DNA of 64,000 nt from Blastobasis lacticolella (taxonomy: Eukaryota; Arthropoda; Insecta; Lepidoptera; Blastobasidae): NCBI GenBank assembly GCA_905147135.1, contig LR990052.1:12896200-12960199 (forward strand). The letters run 5' to 3'. Shown here one piece after another: positions 1 to 12,075 of the stretch (positions are counted from its first letter, which is position 1; each line of letters starts with the position of its first letter). The notes below the pieces were generated by a model, which worked only from the letters and a program-made list of their open reading frames with translations, had not been told where the DNA came from and did no database searches. The translations under genes and the position numbers were made by a program.

Positions 1-384
1 ATCATCATTTGCCCGGACACAGACCAGACTGTGAGTGCCCGATACTCATCTATAGAATGAAATGCTTTGACGGGAAACTTTAATCACGTCCAATCGAAAT
101 ATCGTAGCCTATAGCTTATAGGTATGCGGACACAAAATATTTGCTATTGTCTGTGGAAGTTTTTCAACAATACCTCCATTTTTTAAATTTTGTGCTACAG
201 CCATTGATACGCTGGTATATATGTCTTTGGCTACAGCAGTGATTGCTAATATCTGAGTAGTGAGTACCTGGATGAGGCTTGTAATCGTTAGTGGGCTACA
301 CTAACTAACTTAACTGCATATATTATATTGAATATGATTGGCCCTGGCTAATAATAAGCAATGTGATATATGAGAGTGTGTCCT
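1..384. other. AT-rich non-coding DNA, nothing recognised
   Basis: No open frame of useful length and no recognisable repeat was seen on either strand. Composition is that of generic intergenic or intronic insect DNA. Confidence 0.6.
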
Positions 385-455
385 CCGATGTCCTTAGGCG
401 GAGGTGACCACTTTCCATTAGGTGGCCCGCTTGCCTGTTCGCATAAAATAACCAG
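385..455 (+). repeat. LINE 3'-end fragment (AGGCGGxGGTGACCAC family)
   Basis: The words TTAGGCGGAGGTGACCAC, CCATTAGGTGGCCCGCTTG and a terminal AAAATAA run recur, with variation, at 17701, 23466, 39384 and 61010. In the 23466 copy the same block directly follows a reverse-transcriptase C-terminus, so this is the 3' end of a non-LTR retrotransposon. This copy keeps only about 70 bp and no coding sequence. It is 5'-truncated, as is usual for LINEs. The family name cannot be fixed without a repeat library. Confidence 0.65.
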
Positions 456-1525
456 GCGGTAGGATCTATTCAAAAATATACTTACATTTTATGTAAAATA
501 TGTTTATGTGACTTACTTTTAGACTCCATGCTCTCCCCCTCCCCCTAACAGTTAGACCCTCATACTTCATGTAGTTTATCTATCCCGATAATATTTATCA
601 AGTATGGAGGGTACATCATACAGGATGAACTTTAATAAGAGAGGTCTCCCCGATCATTCTGCACTATGGAGAATTGAATGGTTTTGTGAGTAGTTATCGG
701 GAATTTTTACTTCTACGTGATTTTTTTTTCTTTTTTCGTTTGCTAAAATAGGCAAACGGTAAATTTATAGAAAATGTATAAAAATTAAAGTCAAACTGTT
801 CATGGGCTATATCTTTCATTTACATTTGTATATATTTGTCAGTGAAATATATTTTGTTTTTATGATAATTTTATGGAGAGCGCTGTATTTGAGCGCTTTG
901 TTAATACAATTGTACTGAACATTTCCACTTTCCACCAAGGGTATAATACACAAGGCCCTTGAAAGTTTCCCCACCGCGACAATCCCTAGCAAACAAAGCT
1001 AATAACAATGGCAAACAAACGGAAGTCATAAACGAAAGCCAACAAAAAGTAACACTTTCATTCATCTATCCAAATAACAGGAATTGATTGAAAACCCATC
1101 AATCCAATTCTACTCTTTGTTGCGTTTCATAAAAATTGAAACATATTTCTGGTAAAAGCTAAATAGGCACCGTACCGGATTTTTTCTATTTTTTCTTTTG
1201 TAAGAGATTTCGCTAAGTGATCACATTTCGATATTAAACCATTTGCCGAAGGCCGGTGCCGGCTACGTATTTCATTTTACTGAGTGTCTGACGTGAGCTC
1301 GGCGACTTGCTTTTTGCCAGAATTATTTTCCAATTTCTTTATTACATCCCAGTGTCAATTTTTGATCCCTTCTCTTTGTGGGGGCGTTGTTACGGATTTC
1401 GTAGTCCATAGAGATTTATCCTGTGTGAAATTTGCTGTTAAAACTGAAATGAAATGGAATAAAACGCAGGTGTTGTGATTTGACGGTTAATTTTTTATTT
1501 TATTTAATTCGTCTCAGATTAGTCT
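456..1525. other. Non-coding AT-rich stretch
   Basis: Long A/T tracts near 720-790 and no coherent coding frame. The 64-codon frame at 1284-1478 has no family resemblance, and its composition matches neighbouring non-coding DNA. No repeat family found elsewhere in the window was recognised here. Confidence 0.55.
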
Positions 1526-1670
1526 ACATTAGTTGAACACCAACCGACACTTTTAAGGTAAAGAAAAACATCGTGATGAAACCTGTACATTCAGGCAGCT
1601 GAATGTGTAACCATGATCCAATCTGGTCAGGGTTTCCCCTGTTAACAGGGTCACGGAGGTCAGATGGCAG
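1526..1670 (+). repeat. tRNA-derived SINE, partial body (copy 1)
   Basis: The block runs from AGTTGAACACCAACCG through ACATCGTGATGAAACCTG, CATTCAGGCAGCTGAATG, ACCATGATCCAATCTGG and GTTAACAGGGTCACGGAGG to AGATGGCAG. The same order of words occurs at 24092-24345 (+), 29888-30030 (+, 3' part) and, as reverse complement, 62252-62575. Only the 62252 copy keeps a tRNA-like head. This copy lacks the Pol III head and is cut or diverged after AGATGGCAG. It overlaps two opposed chance ORFs (1524-1865 and 1603-1836) that should not be read as genes. Confidence 0.7.
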
Positions 1671-2635
1671 ACAAATTACACGAATTGACAACAGAAAAAA
1701 ATTTGCTTGTAAAAATTGGTATCGCCTACCGAAGCAGTTAGCAAATACGATCTTTAAAGCCATAAGAACAGTGGGCAAAGCAGCATTAAGATCTACATCT
1801 TTAAGGCTTTTGAAAAAATGTACACAGAGACTGTAATTCTTAAGAAGAATCGTATTTATAGACAAAGGTAGTGAAAAAACAGAAGAAATGCCACCACGCT
1901 GGTACGGAAATATAAAGCGCCGGCGAGATAAATTACAATACGTAAAAAATATGGTGATGGAGAATGAGAAAACATATAGACTTTTCTCACTACCTGGATT
2001 CGATCTCAGATGTTATAAACATAGAAAACATCAGCAAACGCCCATGATTGACACATAAATACCAAAACTGTCAAGAATGCAAACCCAAACCCGTTTAAAA
2101 GCCAATGGGCACTAGAAATCAAAAATTTTAAACGACAATCTGCTAACATTGCGATCTAAGATATACGTAACATTACGGATTTCGTACTTCAAGGAGCGTC
2201 GGTACATCTGTGGAGAAATCTCAGTACTCACAATGGCTAACCCCACAGCTTCAGAATAGCCGAGAACGCTTCCTGCCCGCCCAGTGCACTCAAGACTTTG
2301 ACCACTGCAGTCCTCCACAGGGTTAACTGAATAGCTGCATTTTGATCGAAATAGAAACATAATAATGGACAGGACTTTTGCTATTTTCCCGGCGCTTTAC
2401 CGGTAAAAGGAATTTTCCGCATCTTTAAAATTGTGTGGGTATTGTGCGTTTATAATGTAGTCGTGCGTAATTTTAAAATGATTCTTGTCTCTTAGATTAG
2501 GTCTACTAAACAACTCAATAGGCATATGCCTACCGATACATAAATCATCAAATGTTGTACCATATTGTATGTATTATATTGAACTCCATTGAATGAATGA
2601 AACGCGCGCTTATTGAGTTTGTCTACAAAAGTTGA
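1671..2635. other. Non-coding stretch
   Basis: A 77-codon plus-strand frame (1603-1836) runs out of the SINE into this stretch with a basic, tract-like composition and no recognised domain. A minus-strand frame at 2112-2360 is likewise unremarkable. No gene is supported. Confidence 0.5.
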
Positions 2636-2790
2636 TCCATATAAAAATAGAAGTAATTTGGACAATATTCCAAATTACTTAAAAGTTATACAAATTTCGG
2701 CTATCGTGGGAAAGAGGGGACCATAGACCACACGTGGGTACAGCAATGTCCTGCGCTCAGCGAGCGAGGCGGTTTCGAGAGCGGCACAAA
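2636..2790 (+). repeat. Unassigned dispersed repeat 'family X', copy 1
   Basis: It shares with 10080-10280 and 61255-61425 the ordered words AATAGxxGTAATTTGGAxAAT, then GxAAGAGxGGxCCAT, CCACACGTGGGTACxxCAATGTC and GCGCTxAGCGAGCGAGG. Total shared length is about 150 bp. It may be an internal or 3' piece of a retroelement, because the 10080 copy is contiguous with an RTE-type C-terminus. This copy has its own hairpin: AAGTAATTTGGA and TCCAAATTACTT, 12-bp perfect arms with a 6-nt loop (2651-2680). Confidence 0.55.
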
Positions 2791-4229
2791 AAATTGCCTA
2801 GGTACACATAGTAATCGACGCCTACCTCGCGAATATAACTACCCCTTCCACCGACCATAGCTAGACGTTTCACGTTAAAGCCAACGACCTTGTATTCCGA
2901 CACAGCCCCACCCGATTTTAAATACCAATTTTAAATTTCTTCGATTTTATGTGAATTTATTATTTGTTATACGATAATAACAGACTATTCGCAGAATGCT
3001 TTCCAAACCGAAAAATAAATTATGGAAGATTACTAAAACGAAAAAGTTATCTTTCAAATAGTGGGATTAAAACATACATATTGTGATCAGCCTTATTCAT
3101 TATAATTTACAACACAAAGAACACACGACGGATTATTGTCGACACGAAAGTAATTTATATTTATTTTATATATGCTGTGGTGCATTCATTCTGTACAGTA
3201 CAAGTTGTCGGAGTATTCCCTCAATGTTGTAGCTGCATTCTTGAATTTAAACTTGCTCGATGCTTTCCCGAACTTCCCCTCGCAATACAACTTCCAGTTT
3301 CTTCACTCATTAAGTTCATTAACAAGATTCAGCGTCAGTATTTTTGATGCTCTCAGCTCGCTTTCAATATTTTCTATTCGTATAATCTACTTTGTGTTAT
3401 ATCCAACGTCTGTGTAAGCGAAATTATTCGAGAAACTCTCTGAATGTCGATGTTTTATTTTCGAGGTAAATAAATCTGGAGCACCCGGGAAAACTTGATG
3501 TTCTTGATTAACGGGGCTCAATTAGGTGCTTCAAGTTAAACATTTTCGACGCCTGCCCGTGTAATTGTTTAGGGAATTGTTACAAGATTTCCTGGAATGC
3601 TTTTGGCATGTAGATGTGTAATAATGCGGGCGTGAAAACTATATTATTATGACCCGTATTTTGGCGTTCAAGAATATATTATAATTTACTAACAAACTCT
3701 CTTCGAATGGTGCAACTTTATACTGTACTAGGAAAAGTTTTTAATCTTGCAGAGTGCTTGGATAAGTAAAGAAAACGCAAGAGATGCTTCTTTCTTGGAC
3801 TCCACAAAATAATCAAGAAATATTTAAAACACATAATACAAGGCCGAGATTTAGAGTTTAAATTTTATATATTACAATGTACTTCGTCGAACTGCAGTGC
3901 GGGCTCTGTAAATTCCATTTAGCTAAATAGCTTTTGAGAAAGATAAGAATCTAGCCATACAATGCTTGCCCGCTTCGAGCGGAAACTAAGAAAATTGAAA
4001 AGAGAGTCGCCAACTAATGCTGCATCGACGATGTTCCGATTTCTGGAAACCTGAGATTTTATATTACCAACGTCGTAAAAACGGTGAGCCGATAAACATT
4101 TGCGGCACTCGGACCAAGTTTTTGTTCGAGACAATCCCCTCGGTCTCACAATACTGGTTTTAATAAGTATATAACGCTCCCAAGATGTACCTGTGAGGAG
4201 GGGATTTACATAATCATTACCATATCTGG
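2791..4229. other. Non-coding AT-rich stretch
   Basis: No repeat or exon was recognised. Frames at 3172-3417 (+) and 3919-4149 (-) are short, lack known motifs and have no splice context that would rescue them. Confidence 0.5.
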
Positions 4230-4810
4230 CGCACTGGCGCGCGTATTATGCCCGAGAGGTTAATAATGCTATTTTCTCGCCACGTTTTCACGTTGCTATT
4301 TCACGTTATCGAGCCCCTTTATCTGCGTCGTCATTGTAACTAGCCACTCGCGCTCAGCCACGCTGCTACCTCGCAACTCCGCGCGCGCGCCGTTGGCCTG
4401 CGGTTCTCACGTGACACCTTAATGAAATCTAGTTCAGAAACGAAGTGTAGGTACATGAACATTAATTGTTAATCTAATGAAGAGCAATTCCCTTTTTCAT
4501 TTTGTCTACCTGCGCTCGCTAAAGGTGCTTGTTAGAATTGAGCGCGAATAGAATGAGGCGCAAAGAGAAAAACGCGAATTCCTTTAAGCGCAGCGTTCCC
4601 CGCGTTCTTGGCACTAACGTACAATACTTCAACCGCCTTTAAGTTCATTTTCGTCTAAGGGTGGTCCTTGCAGAGCTACTTAAGTCTTGGCACAGAATAA
4701 TTCCCGGCTGTTTTCGCGAACAAAACACGATAAGACGAGTGAGGCGGTGCGTGCGACGCGCACACATGTACGGAACTCAGCTTCACTCGCTTTAAGTCTG
4801 ATTTAACGGA
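4230..4810. promoter_or_regulatory. GC/CpG-enriched patch, possible regulatory DNA
   Basis: CpG-rich words such as CGCGCGCGCGCCG (4380-4392), repeated CACGTT words and GAGCGCGAATAG stand out from AT-rich flanks, and there is no coding frame. In insects such islands between AT-rich tracts are often enhancers or unannotated promoters; nothing here proves function. Confidence 0.3.
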
Positions 4811-5559
4811 TCGAGAACCGCGCACTCAAAAATAGATACCTACCTAAGCAAGCGCTCATGCGAAGCGGTACTTCAAATTACTTTTTGCATGGCGGAATGA
4901 ATGGGAGAATTGAACCGATAAAACGGTCCCCATTGTCGGTAACGAATGTGTCATTTCCAGCCGACATGCGAGCTCGAATCTTAATTCACATTGTGACTAT
5001 TCGTGTTACACACACGCCATAACATTTCCTTATGAAAATACGGTCACATCCAATACAAATGCCGTACAATAAATCTGGTACGGTTATATTATTGTTCACC
5101 TAATATTTTGTTCCCTCAATTCGTTCACTAACATTGTTTTCATTCGTCAGCAATCGGTAATCATACAGATATGATTTAGTATTAAGAACAACTAAAAGCT
5201 GCCGAGCAAAGTTACGCAATAACCAATAAATCTAAACTTTCAAAGAAAGTAATTCTGCCTCTATGCGTATGCGATATCGCTGTCTCCAGAGATAACTACG
5301 CTGCCTAATCCGCTGAGTGTGCGACGCGATATAATCATATCTATTTGTTTTGTGACAGTTTCTGTATTTTTACTTTTTGCAACGTAATCTGAATACGGCG
5401 AAGGTGAGAATCAGGTGATGTTATTCGTTCGCAACAAGGCTTATCTCGTAGTAAATACGAAATCTCGTAGAATTTACACTTGGGTGGTTGAAGGTGTGCT
5501 TTGTCACAGAAATAGGGAGTTTTTCAGGGGAACAGTTACCTTTATAAGGACTTAACGTC

Positions 5560-5760
5560 GCAGGAAACGGCCATCTAAGTGTACGAGCGCAGGGCGCCCT
5601 CTCGCCGCTGATAACAGAATTATCCGAATGACGCCATCTATCTTTTAAATGTGCACCTTACTTTTGGACGCGATGCGTTGGCGGCACCCGCGTTATCGCT
5701 GGACGTTTCGCTCGACCCGGCGGGGCGAGATTCCCTTTGTTACGCTGTTAGCCGTACTAG
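5560..5760. promoter_or_regulatory. GC-rich patch with two CTCF-like cores
   Basis: The plus strand reads GCGCCCTCT at 5594-5602 and ACGCCATCT at 5631-5639. Their reverse complements, AGAGGGCGC and AGATGGCGT, resemble the insect/vertebrate CTCF core (AGRKGGCRC). Both face the minus strand and lie 37 bp apart. A third near-match (CCGCTAGATGGTG, minus strand) is at 7310-7322. The rest of the patch is CpG-rich and non-coding. An insulator is a hypothesis; such short words also occur by chance or inside repeats. Confidence 0.3.
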
Positions 5761-8279
5761 ACATAATGTATGTATAAATGTAATTAAATTTCCTGTAATG
5801 TAACCTTAGTTACTTACTGCACTGGCTCAGCGACACAGAGTGAATCTGAAATGTAACTGTAGAAAGTATTTGGATTCTCTGTTATTTTTTTAAATTTAAC
5901 TAATTTCATATTACAATTGTTTTCGTTGTAAATAACTAATATTAACGCTTTCGTAAGTGCAATCTGTCAACCATAATTAAGGTTTAAATACACTACCTGT
6001 TGGCACACATTATCCTAATTGCCGTTTTAAGACACATTACACCTAGGCATTGTGTAAATCTTTGCACCGACAACAAGGCAGGGCGTTATAGCGTGGTTTG
6101 TATCAATATTTGTGCGCATCCTGGCACTAAGACGTTACCGCATAATGCATTAACTGATTACACCACGGCCATTATCTATCTTGCTGACAATACCTGCTTA
6201 GAAAATGATTTAAGCAGTAATGTTTACAGCAATGGATTTTTTAAATTAGATTTTGTCGTAGGTATACGAATGGGTACATAGAAACAATACATTTGTTACC
6301 CTAATCAAATATTAAAGCGCCGTTTTAGTCCGTTTCATAATTTAGAACCGTGGCTGTATTTTGATTTGAGTATTATGACTGCCACTGTACCATCAAAGCG
6401 ATAACTGAAGGTAGCGTAAAATAGTAGTTTATGCTACTGATTGGCATGAAAACATTTCATTCTTAAGCTACTGTTTTCGAGTATGTAATTGAAACATTCA
6501 GCTATCTTTATCATCATTAACACTTTTATCCGAACATCTAATATTATACAAATGCTTGAACAAATATTTTTTTATTTCAAATTCGATATTATACGGGCTT
6601 GAGCGTGTACGAATGTGTCAAATTCAATCCTAACTTACCACAGACTCCACACCCTAGGGCCCTCTTAATCTGTGTAAGTTACAAAACAATACTTCGACCT
6701 TCACAAGACGTCAAGGTCTGTAAGCTGCATGTTACTAAACCGTAAAAGCTGTAATAGGATCACTTTGTATTAATAGACGTACCTACACAGCCTCGGTTGG
6801 GTGCAACCGCATAATACATTAACTGATTACCTTCACCATCCGTCTTGGTGCGTCGTGGCCGCAATCGATGTAAGCTTGCTCTAACTCGGAGGTTTCACTT
6901 ATCTGCTCTTGTAGTTTTTACCGGTTTTCCTGTAGGAATTGATGCATCGCCACTGGAATCAACATCTTTATTTATGGTATGGATAGATTATCTACGTAAT
7001 GGCTTACGCATCACAGAGGACGCTAGTAAAGCATAAGTTAATTTTGGAAAGAAATCTACTTCGCTCTCGAAAATCTAATATTGGAACTTAAATCAAACTT
7101 TTGTTATGATTTTCTGGGCTTTTCCTCATCTGTCCATGGGTAACCTAACACTACAACCGCTAAACCTCGACATGTTTTCGCTTCTCCATGAAGCATCCTT
7201 AGGAAAATGTTAACAAAACACCGGAAACTGCTCGGGTTGTATGAAAACTAGATTAACAATTTGTTAGCGTGATGTAGAATGTATGAAGCCAAGCATGCAA
7301 ATCAGCACCATCTAGCGGCGATTTAATGTACAACTAGGAGGTACAGCTAAAAAAAGTCATAATAATGATCCAATTGGTTATGGAGTCCTGCAAAATAACA
7401 CCTGATAAAACCGATTATAATAATAACGCTGACAATTTTTATCCAATTCAGTGCGGAATTTTGACTACTTGTAGTTAAGTTTTAGCAACACCTATTAGTA
7501 TTCTGTGTAAACAATTAACAAATCTCTGCCTCTCTACTTATGTTTATTTTATAAATTGAAAGAATATTTATCGCGTGCCTTTGTAATTAATCTACCGCAG
7601 AGTTTCATTCTTTTAGTATTTACCTAAGTCCAAGAGTGACTGAGATGATGATGATGATTATTATTTACTCGTAAAAATTGAGTTTAAAAAGTATATTCTA
7701 TGCTACAACTATAATTGTACCGATATTTCTTTAGAATTTGCGAAAACTTAAAATCATAACCTAACCCAACCCACATTTTACAGTGAGCCCTTCAAACGTG
7801 AACGTTATCAATATTTGCAACCCCATTTATCCTCTTAAGACAAAATGTATAAGCCAGAAAACATTGTGTTCTGTTTAAAGAAAAATATGTAAAACACGTT
7901 GGCGGCCGGCTTTTGTTGTTGAGAGACGTATTTGGGACGATGATTTCATTTCGCACCGATGAACACATTTTTTATTTATTTTCGAGAAAATCGAGTATGT
8001 AAGAGCATTAAATTCACGCCCTTTTCTCTGTCTAACACGTACCTTTGTGTGCCGCGAGGATATTTGCCATAGAAATGCTCGTTGATGTTTTCTGATAAAA
8101 TGTTTTTCTCATCTTTTACACTAATGAGAATAAGCAGAGGAGGCGATAAATTGAAATTTATTTTCTCCTTGGAACGCGTACACACACCTAGTAACATAAA
8201 TATTTATTACTTATTAAAGTCGGTGGCAATTCATTAGACAGGTTTTACGCGTTATTCAAATAAGATTTATCTCTGTGAT
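5761..8279. other. Non-coding AT-rich stretch
   Basis: Contains a (TGATGATGATGATT) microsatellite at about 7642-7660 and an A/C-rich CCTAACCCAACCCAC word near 7760, too short to be telomeric. Frames at 6000-6281, 6845-7036 (+) and 7976-8197 (-) show no recognisable domain. Confidence 0.5.
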
Positions 8280-8620
8280 GTGCAAGAAGAATTTGGGCGA
8301 GTCCGCTCAGAGGCGGTAGGGGTCGATCCGAGTCGATCGTTGCTAATACACATCGGCCATGACTTTAAGTAGGAAACTAATCGGATAACCTCTAACAAAC
8401 GATCCCAGAGCGCACTACACAAGTTCACCGGAACTTTTCTTATATTTAATGAAATGGCTGGTGTTTACCGAACTTTTCCAGAGCACAAATTATAAGTAGG
8501 GAACACAAATAATAGTTGACGTAGGGCCCGAACGGGGGAGGGCGGGCGGGGCGGTAATCAGCCCGGACAGTAATTCGGAGCCTTTAGGGTGTGATCGGTT
8601 AGCGCAGACAAGGGTACTAC
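8280..8620. promoter_or_regulatory. GC-rich patch
   Basis: Contains GGGGGAGGGCGGGCGGGGCGG at about 8534-8554, an Sp/KLF-like G-rich box, flanked by CpG-containing non-coding sequence. No exon frame. Possible regulatory element; low certainty. Confidence 0.25.
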
Positions 8621-10079
8621 CACCAGCACCCTTGGAGAGAAGAAATACTTTAGTTCAACATTTCCAATGTGGTTTTGTTTTGTAGCTCTTCGAGATTAGG
8701 CAATTTCTCAATAAACATGCGACCGTTCCGGCCAGCTGAGCTGCCATTGCTTAGTTTGCGAGACGTCTCCGGAGAAATTAATGTAATGTGGAATATAAGT
8801 TAGGGCTCCGTAATAAGATTGGGTTCGATGTTTCTGTCTGTTTCGTCTGATAGTTTATTTAGGAGTGCGACGTAATGGCCGCCGCGAGTTATAAGTTAGT
8901 TTTACGATATCGCGCGGTATTATTGAGAGCCTCGATTTCAAACTTTTGCCAATGCTTTTTCTCTGGTACACCAACGGATTAAGTTAAGGAGTTTCATTAA
9001 AAAGTTTGTGCCGTTATTGGATTGTTATGAACCCGTGAATGGGTAGCTATACTTATGTATTTGGCAGATTGTGATGCGATCCGAAATAACTGCATTGATA
9101 TCATTAATTTATACAGAATCACACGTATACACGAACTAAATAAAGACAACTATTTTATACCGTCTTTTTACATCTATAATTATACGAGCCCAGAGCATTA
9201 AGTATATATATATCGATGCCCGATTCTATTTTTGATAATACAAGGTGACCATAGTCAAAAGCAAAAACTATTCGTCAATTGTTCAGAAATGTTACATACT
9301 TATTAACATTGCTATCAAAATGTGTTAAAAATCACTTCTTAACTGAAACTACACAAAATTATGTTCAAGCATAACGCTGTCCGTTGTATTCTAAAATAAT
9401 GCAACGTAGACTGGGGTTTACCCAATTAGGGTCGCTTTGAATCTTTTGAACGCAGTTAGTAGAGGCGGCCTACGCAATACTCGACTGTTCGAGTGCCAGC
9501 CGAGAGCCCTCCAGCCTCTACTCGGCAGACTTCGGGTATCTTTGCACCTTAATTACACTCCGAGGCACAAGTACGACACGTATAGACTCTATCTTTAGCC
9601 GAAAAAAAGAGGGCCAAAAGTACCTAAGGAAATACGGACAGTGAAGAACGAGTCATTATAAGACATAAGAGTGGTTTTCGATATTTTTTGATCACAAAGA
9701 GAAGTAACACTTCGAAGTAACGCTACAGCGTTTAGCAAATTTAATAAAGTAAAGGGTGTTAAAAATTTTGAAAATTTGCGACATGGTAAACAATGGACGG
9801 CGAGTCTAGACTGGCCGTTAGGGCCGGATATCGTCACTATGCTTAACGTGAAACGTCTTTAAAACCACACTGAAACATTATGAGTACCAAGTCAGAAATC
9901 TGAACCATAACGAGAAGGTCTATACCGTCTTAACAACTGCAAAACTATCTATTAGTCTTAAAAACATGTATCCTTGCGCATTGGATAAACGCGCGCTCCC
10001 ACGAGTTTCTCTTCAGTGTAACTCAGGACTCACACGTAATAGGTCGGTGATTCTTGCGTGTATTATTTGAGTTATTGAT
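8621..10079. other. Non-coding stretch
   Basis: Mixed AT-rich DNA with a (TA)n run near 9205-9213. The 80-codon minus-strand frame at 9595-9837 has no known motif. Nothing else was seen. Confidence 0.5.
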
Positions 10080-10283
10080 CCATACAGAAATAGGTGTAAT
10101 TTGGACAATATTTATAGTAAAAATAAGGAAAAAGTGTATAAAATATACGAAAATTAAATATATTCGGTCTCAACCCGTGCAAGGTCCACCAAAAATACAA
10201 ACCACGCCTAACGTCGGAAAGTAGGGGCTATGGGCCACACGTGGGTACCCCAATGTCCGGCACTGAGCGCAGCGTGGAGATCC
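10080..10283 (+). repeat. Dispersed repeat 'family X', copy 2, joined to an RTE relic
   Basis: Same ordered words as 2636-2790, ending in CCACACGTGGGTACCCCAAT and CGGCACTGAGCGCAGCG. It runs without a visible border into the RTE-type C-terminus that starts near 10284, which suggests that family X is an upstream part of that retroelement. The other two copies lack the downstream protein part, so the link rests on one junction. Confidence 0.5.
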
Positions 10284-10528
10284 CGAAGGATTGTCAGGTT
10301 CAAGTGGGAAGGGCACATAGCTCGCAGAACACTAGGGCAGTAAACTTCTCAAGTGGCGACCACGTACCGAAAGACGCAGCGTTGGCACGCCTCCCTCTCG
10401 CAAGCTGGACCGACTATGTAGTAAAGGGCACGGGTGCCAGCTGCATGCGGAAGGCACAGGACAGCCATCGTGAAGATATTTATATCTGGGCGAGGCCTAT
10501 GCACAGTATGCAGAGTTTCCGATTGCCA
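10284..10528 (+). pseudogene. RTE-type non-LTR retrotransposon, C-terminal pseudogene
   Basis: One frame reads FKWEGHIARRT at the 5' side; after a frame change another reads SWTDYVVKGTGAS then CMRKAQDSHREDIYI (about 10400-10520). These match in order the C-terminal block of insect RTE/BovB-like endonuclease-reverse transcriptases (W-x-GHIARR, RPPxRWxDD, AGxxWMRxAQDR, W-x-x-x-G-E-A-Y-x-Q-Q-W). The catalytic endonuclease and RT domains are absent, the frame is broken and stops occur, so it is a dead 3' fragment. It is related to the minus-strand copies at 18181 and 35556. Confidence 0.75.
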
Positions 10529-11639
10529 TAGTTTTTCTTTTTGTACATTCCTGGTGTCATTGCACACAATATATCGTCTAAGGAGGGCGCCGCGATAAAC
10601 GCGCCGCAAACTCAAAAAGTGTGGAAGCACTGGCCTGGCCGAACTGATTATAAAAACAATGATTCAGATAATTTAATTTAACTACACGAAGATAGATAAA
10701 AATAAGTACGAAAATCTCAGCAAAAGGCTCAACGTAGAAAAGATACATCTAGCTAATACAAAGCTTCTTCTAGAACATTGTAAAATATTCAACTTAAGTT
10801 ACAACTTGAAACATCAGATAGTGCAAGTTTGTTGTATAATAAAACAGTAACATAAGCAGGCGAAGTCCTCTGATCTCGGCAATAATATTCAGTAGTGCTG
10901 AGCGCGGGCCGAAGCTGGCAAAGCCTGTCTTATCTGACAACTTTTACATTATCTTTCGAACTTTTCCATAAATTGAGCCCCGCAGGTCTACTTAAGCTTA
11001 TCAAGTCAAAACTACGTAAGCGTGTATTTATTTGTTTCTATTTTCCGACTGATTGACTCCGCAACTCGCGCGAGGCGACGGCTTGGCCCACCTTCCAAGT
11101 TGCTCGGCCTGATTCAGAATCAGTTAATGCAAAAGTTTATTTTTATAAGTAAGATTACACGGGAGTTTGGATAGAAGTTTTTCGGAGCAGCTTTCTTTCG
11201 GAAATCCCGCAAAGTATGGACGGGGCTCGGCCCCGGTTCGAGGATTAATGCTGAATTTAAAATAATTTGGCGACTGTTTCTTGTATTGGAGAAATTCGTG
11301 AACTTGGCGAACTTTTTTATTAGCTAACTAAATGGAAAGAGTGCTCCATTGAAATTTATTACTTTGTGTAGTTACAAAAGGACGACGGTTTTTAAAAGTG
11401 GAGTTTCAGCGGGCTATCTGAAAGGGAGTGCGGTGTTGACTTTTTTTGTTTAGATAGGATTGTTTTACACAAAATACGTGTAGGTAGGTACTAAGTGTAA
11501 ACATGGAACAAAGCGTTATCATGGAGCACACGTAAACAATTAACCGGGTTAATACGGTTAGCCCATTGTATCGCGTTATCGTTTGTACACGTCCAATCGT
11601 CAGAATTTATGTACGCTTCCCGATGGAGCTCATAAACAT
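10529..11639. other. Non-coding stretch
   Basis: AT-rich, with no repeat family shared elsewhere in the window and no plausible coding frame. Confidence 0.5.
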
Positions 11640-12075
11640 TGTAAAACTTCCGGCAGATGGTAGGCGGCGGCGATTATGGCCGCGGCCATTGCCACGTTAA
11701 TATCGCCACTCCGGCCGGCGTAATGAACACGGACCGTTTAAAAAGGCATGTTTGCCAAAGCGGGCCCCAGGAACAATGGCGCACGCAACACATGGCCGCC
11801 GCCCCGCCGCCATCTGAAAGAAAAACAATCCCGATACCAGCACCAAAGCAGAACTGACAATTACTTTGGGCGCGGCGTCGATTCGCGGCCTTTCAGACAA
11901 AATGCGCGAGCGTAAAAGTGGTTTGCCCTGTCCCCATTCATTATAGGGCCAACAATTTCGCTATGGGTGAAAAACTCGAAATGGCTACATAATTTTTAGA
12001 GGCGACACCCGCTCCGTCATAATACGCCATTAACGGGTGAGCGACGCGGCCTCTAATTCACGTTTAAAAGCCTGC
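11640..12075. promoter_or_regulatory. GC-rich conserved-looking non-coding island
   Basis: GGCGGCGGCGATTATGG, GGCCGCGGCCATTG, GGGCCCCAGGAACAATGG (a Sox-type ACAATGG word) and CCATTCATTATAGGGCC sit in a compact GC-rich block in AT-rich flanks. The two opposed ORFs (11657-11857, 11697-11900) overlap almost completely on both strands, as expected from low stop density rather than coding. Candidate enhancer. Confidence 0.3.

Noticed and set aside
1524..1865. 113-codon minus-strand ORF
   Set aside because: It runs antisense through a SINE body and an opposed plus-strand frame; no domain, start context or splice support.
7745..7775. CCTAACCCAACCC as a telomeric (CCTAA)n trace
   Set aside because: Less than two clean repeat units, interstitial and unremarkable in AT-rich DNA.
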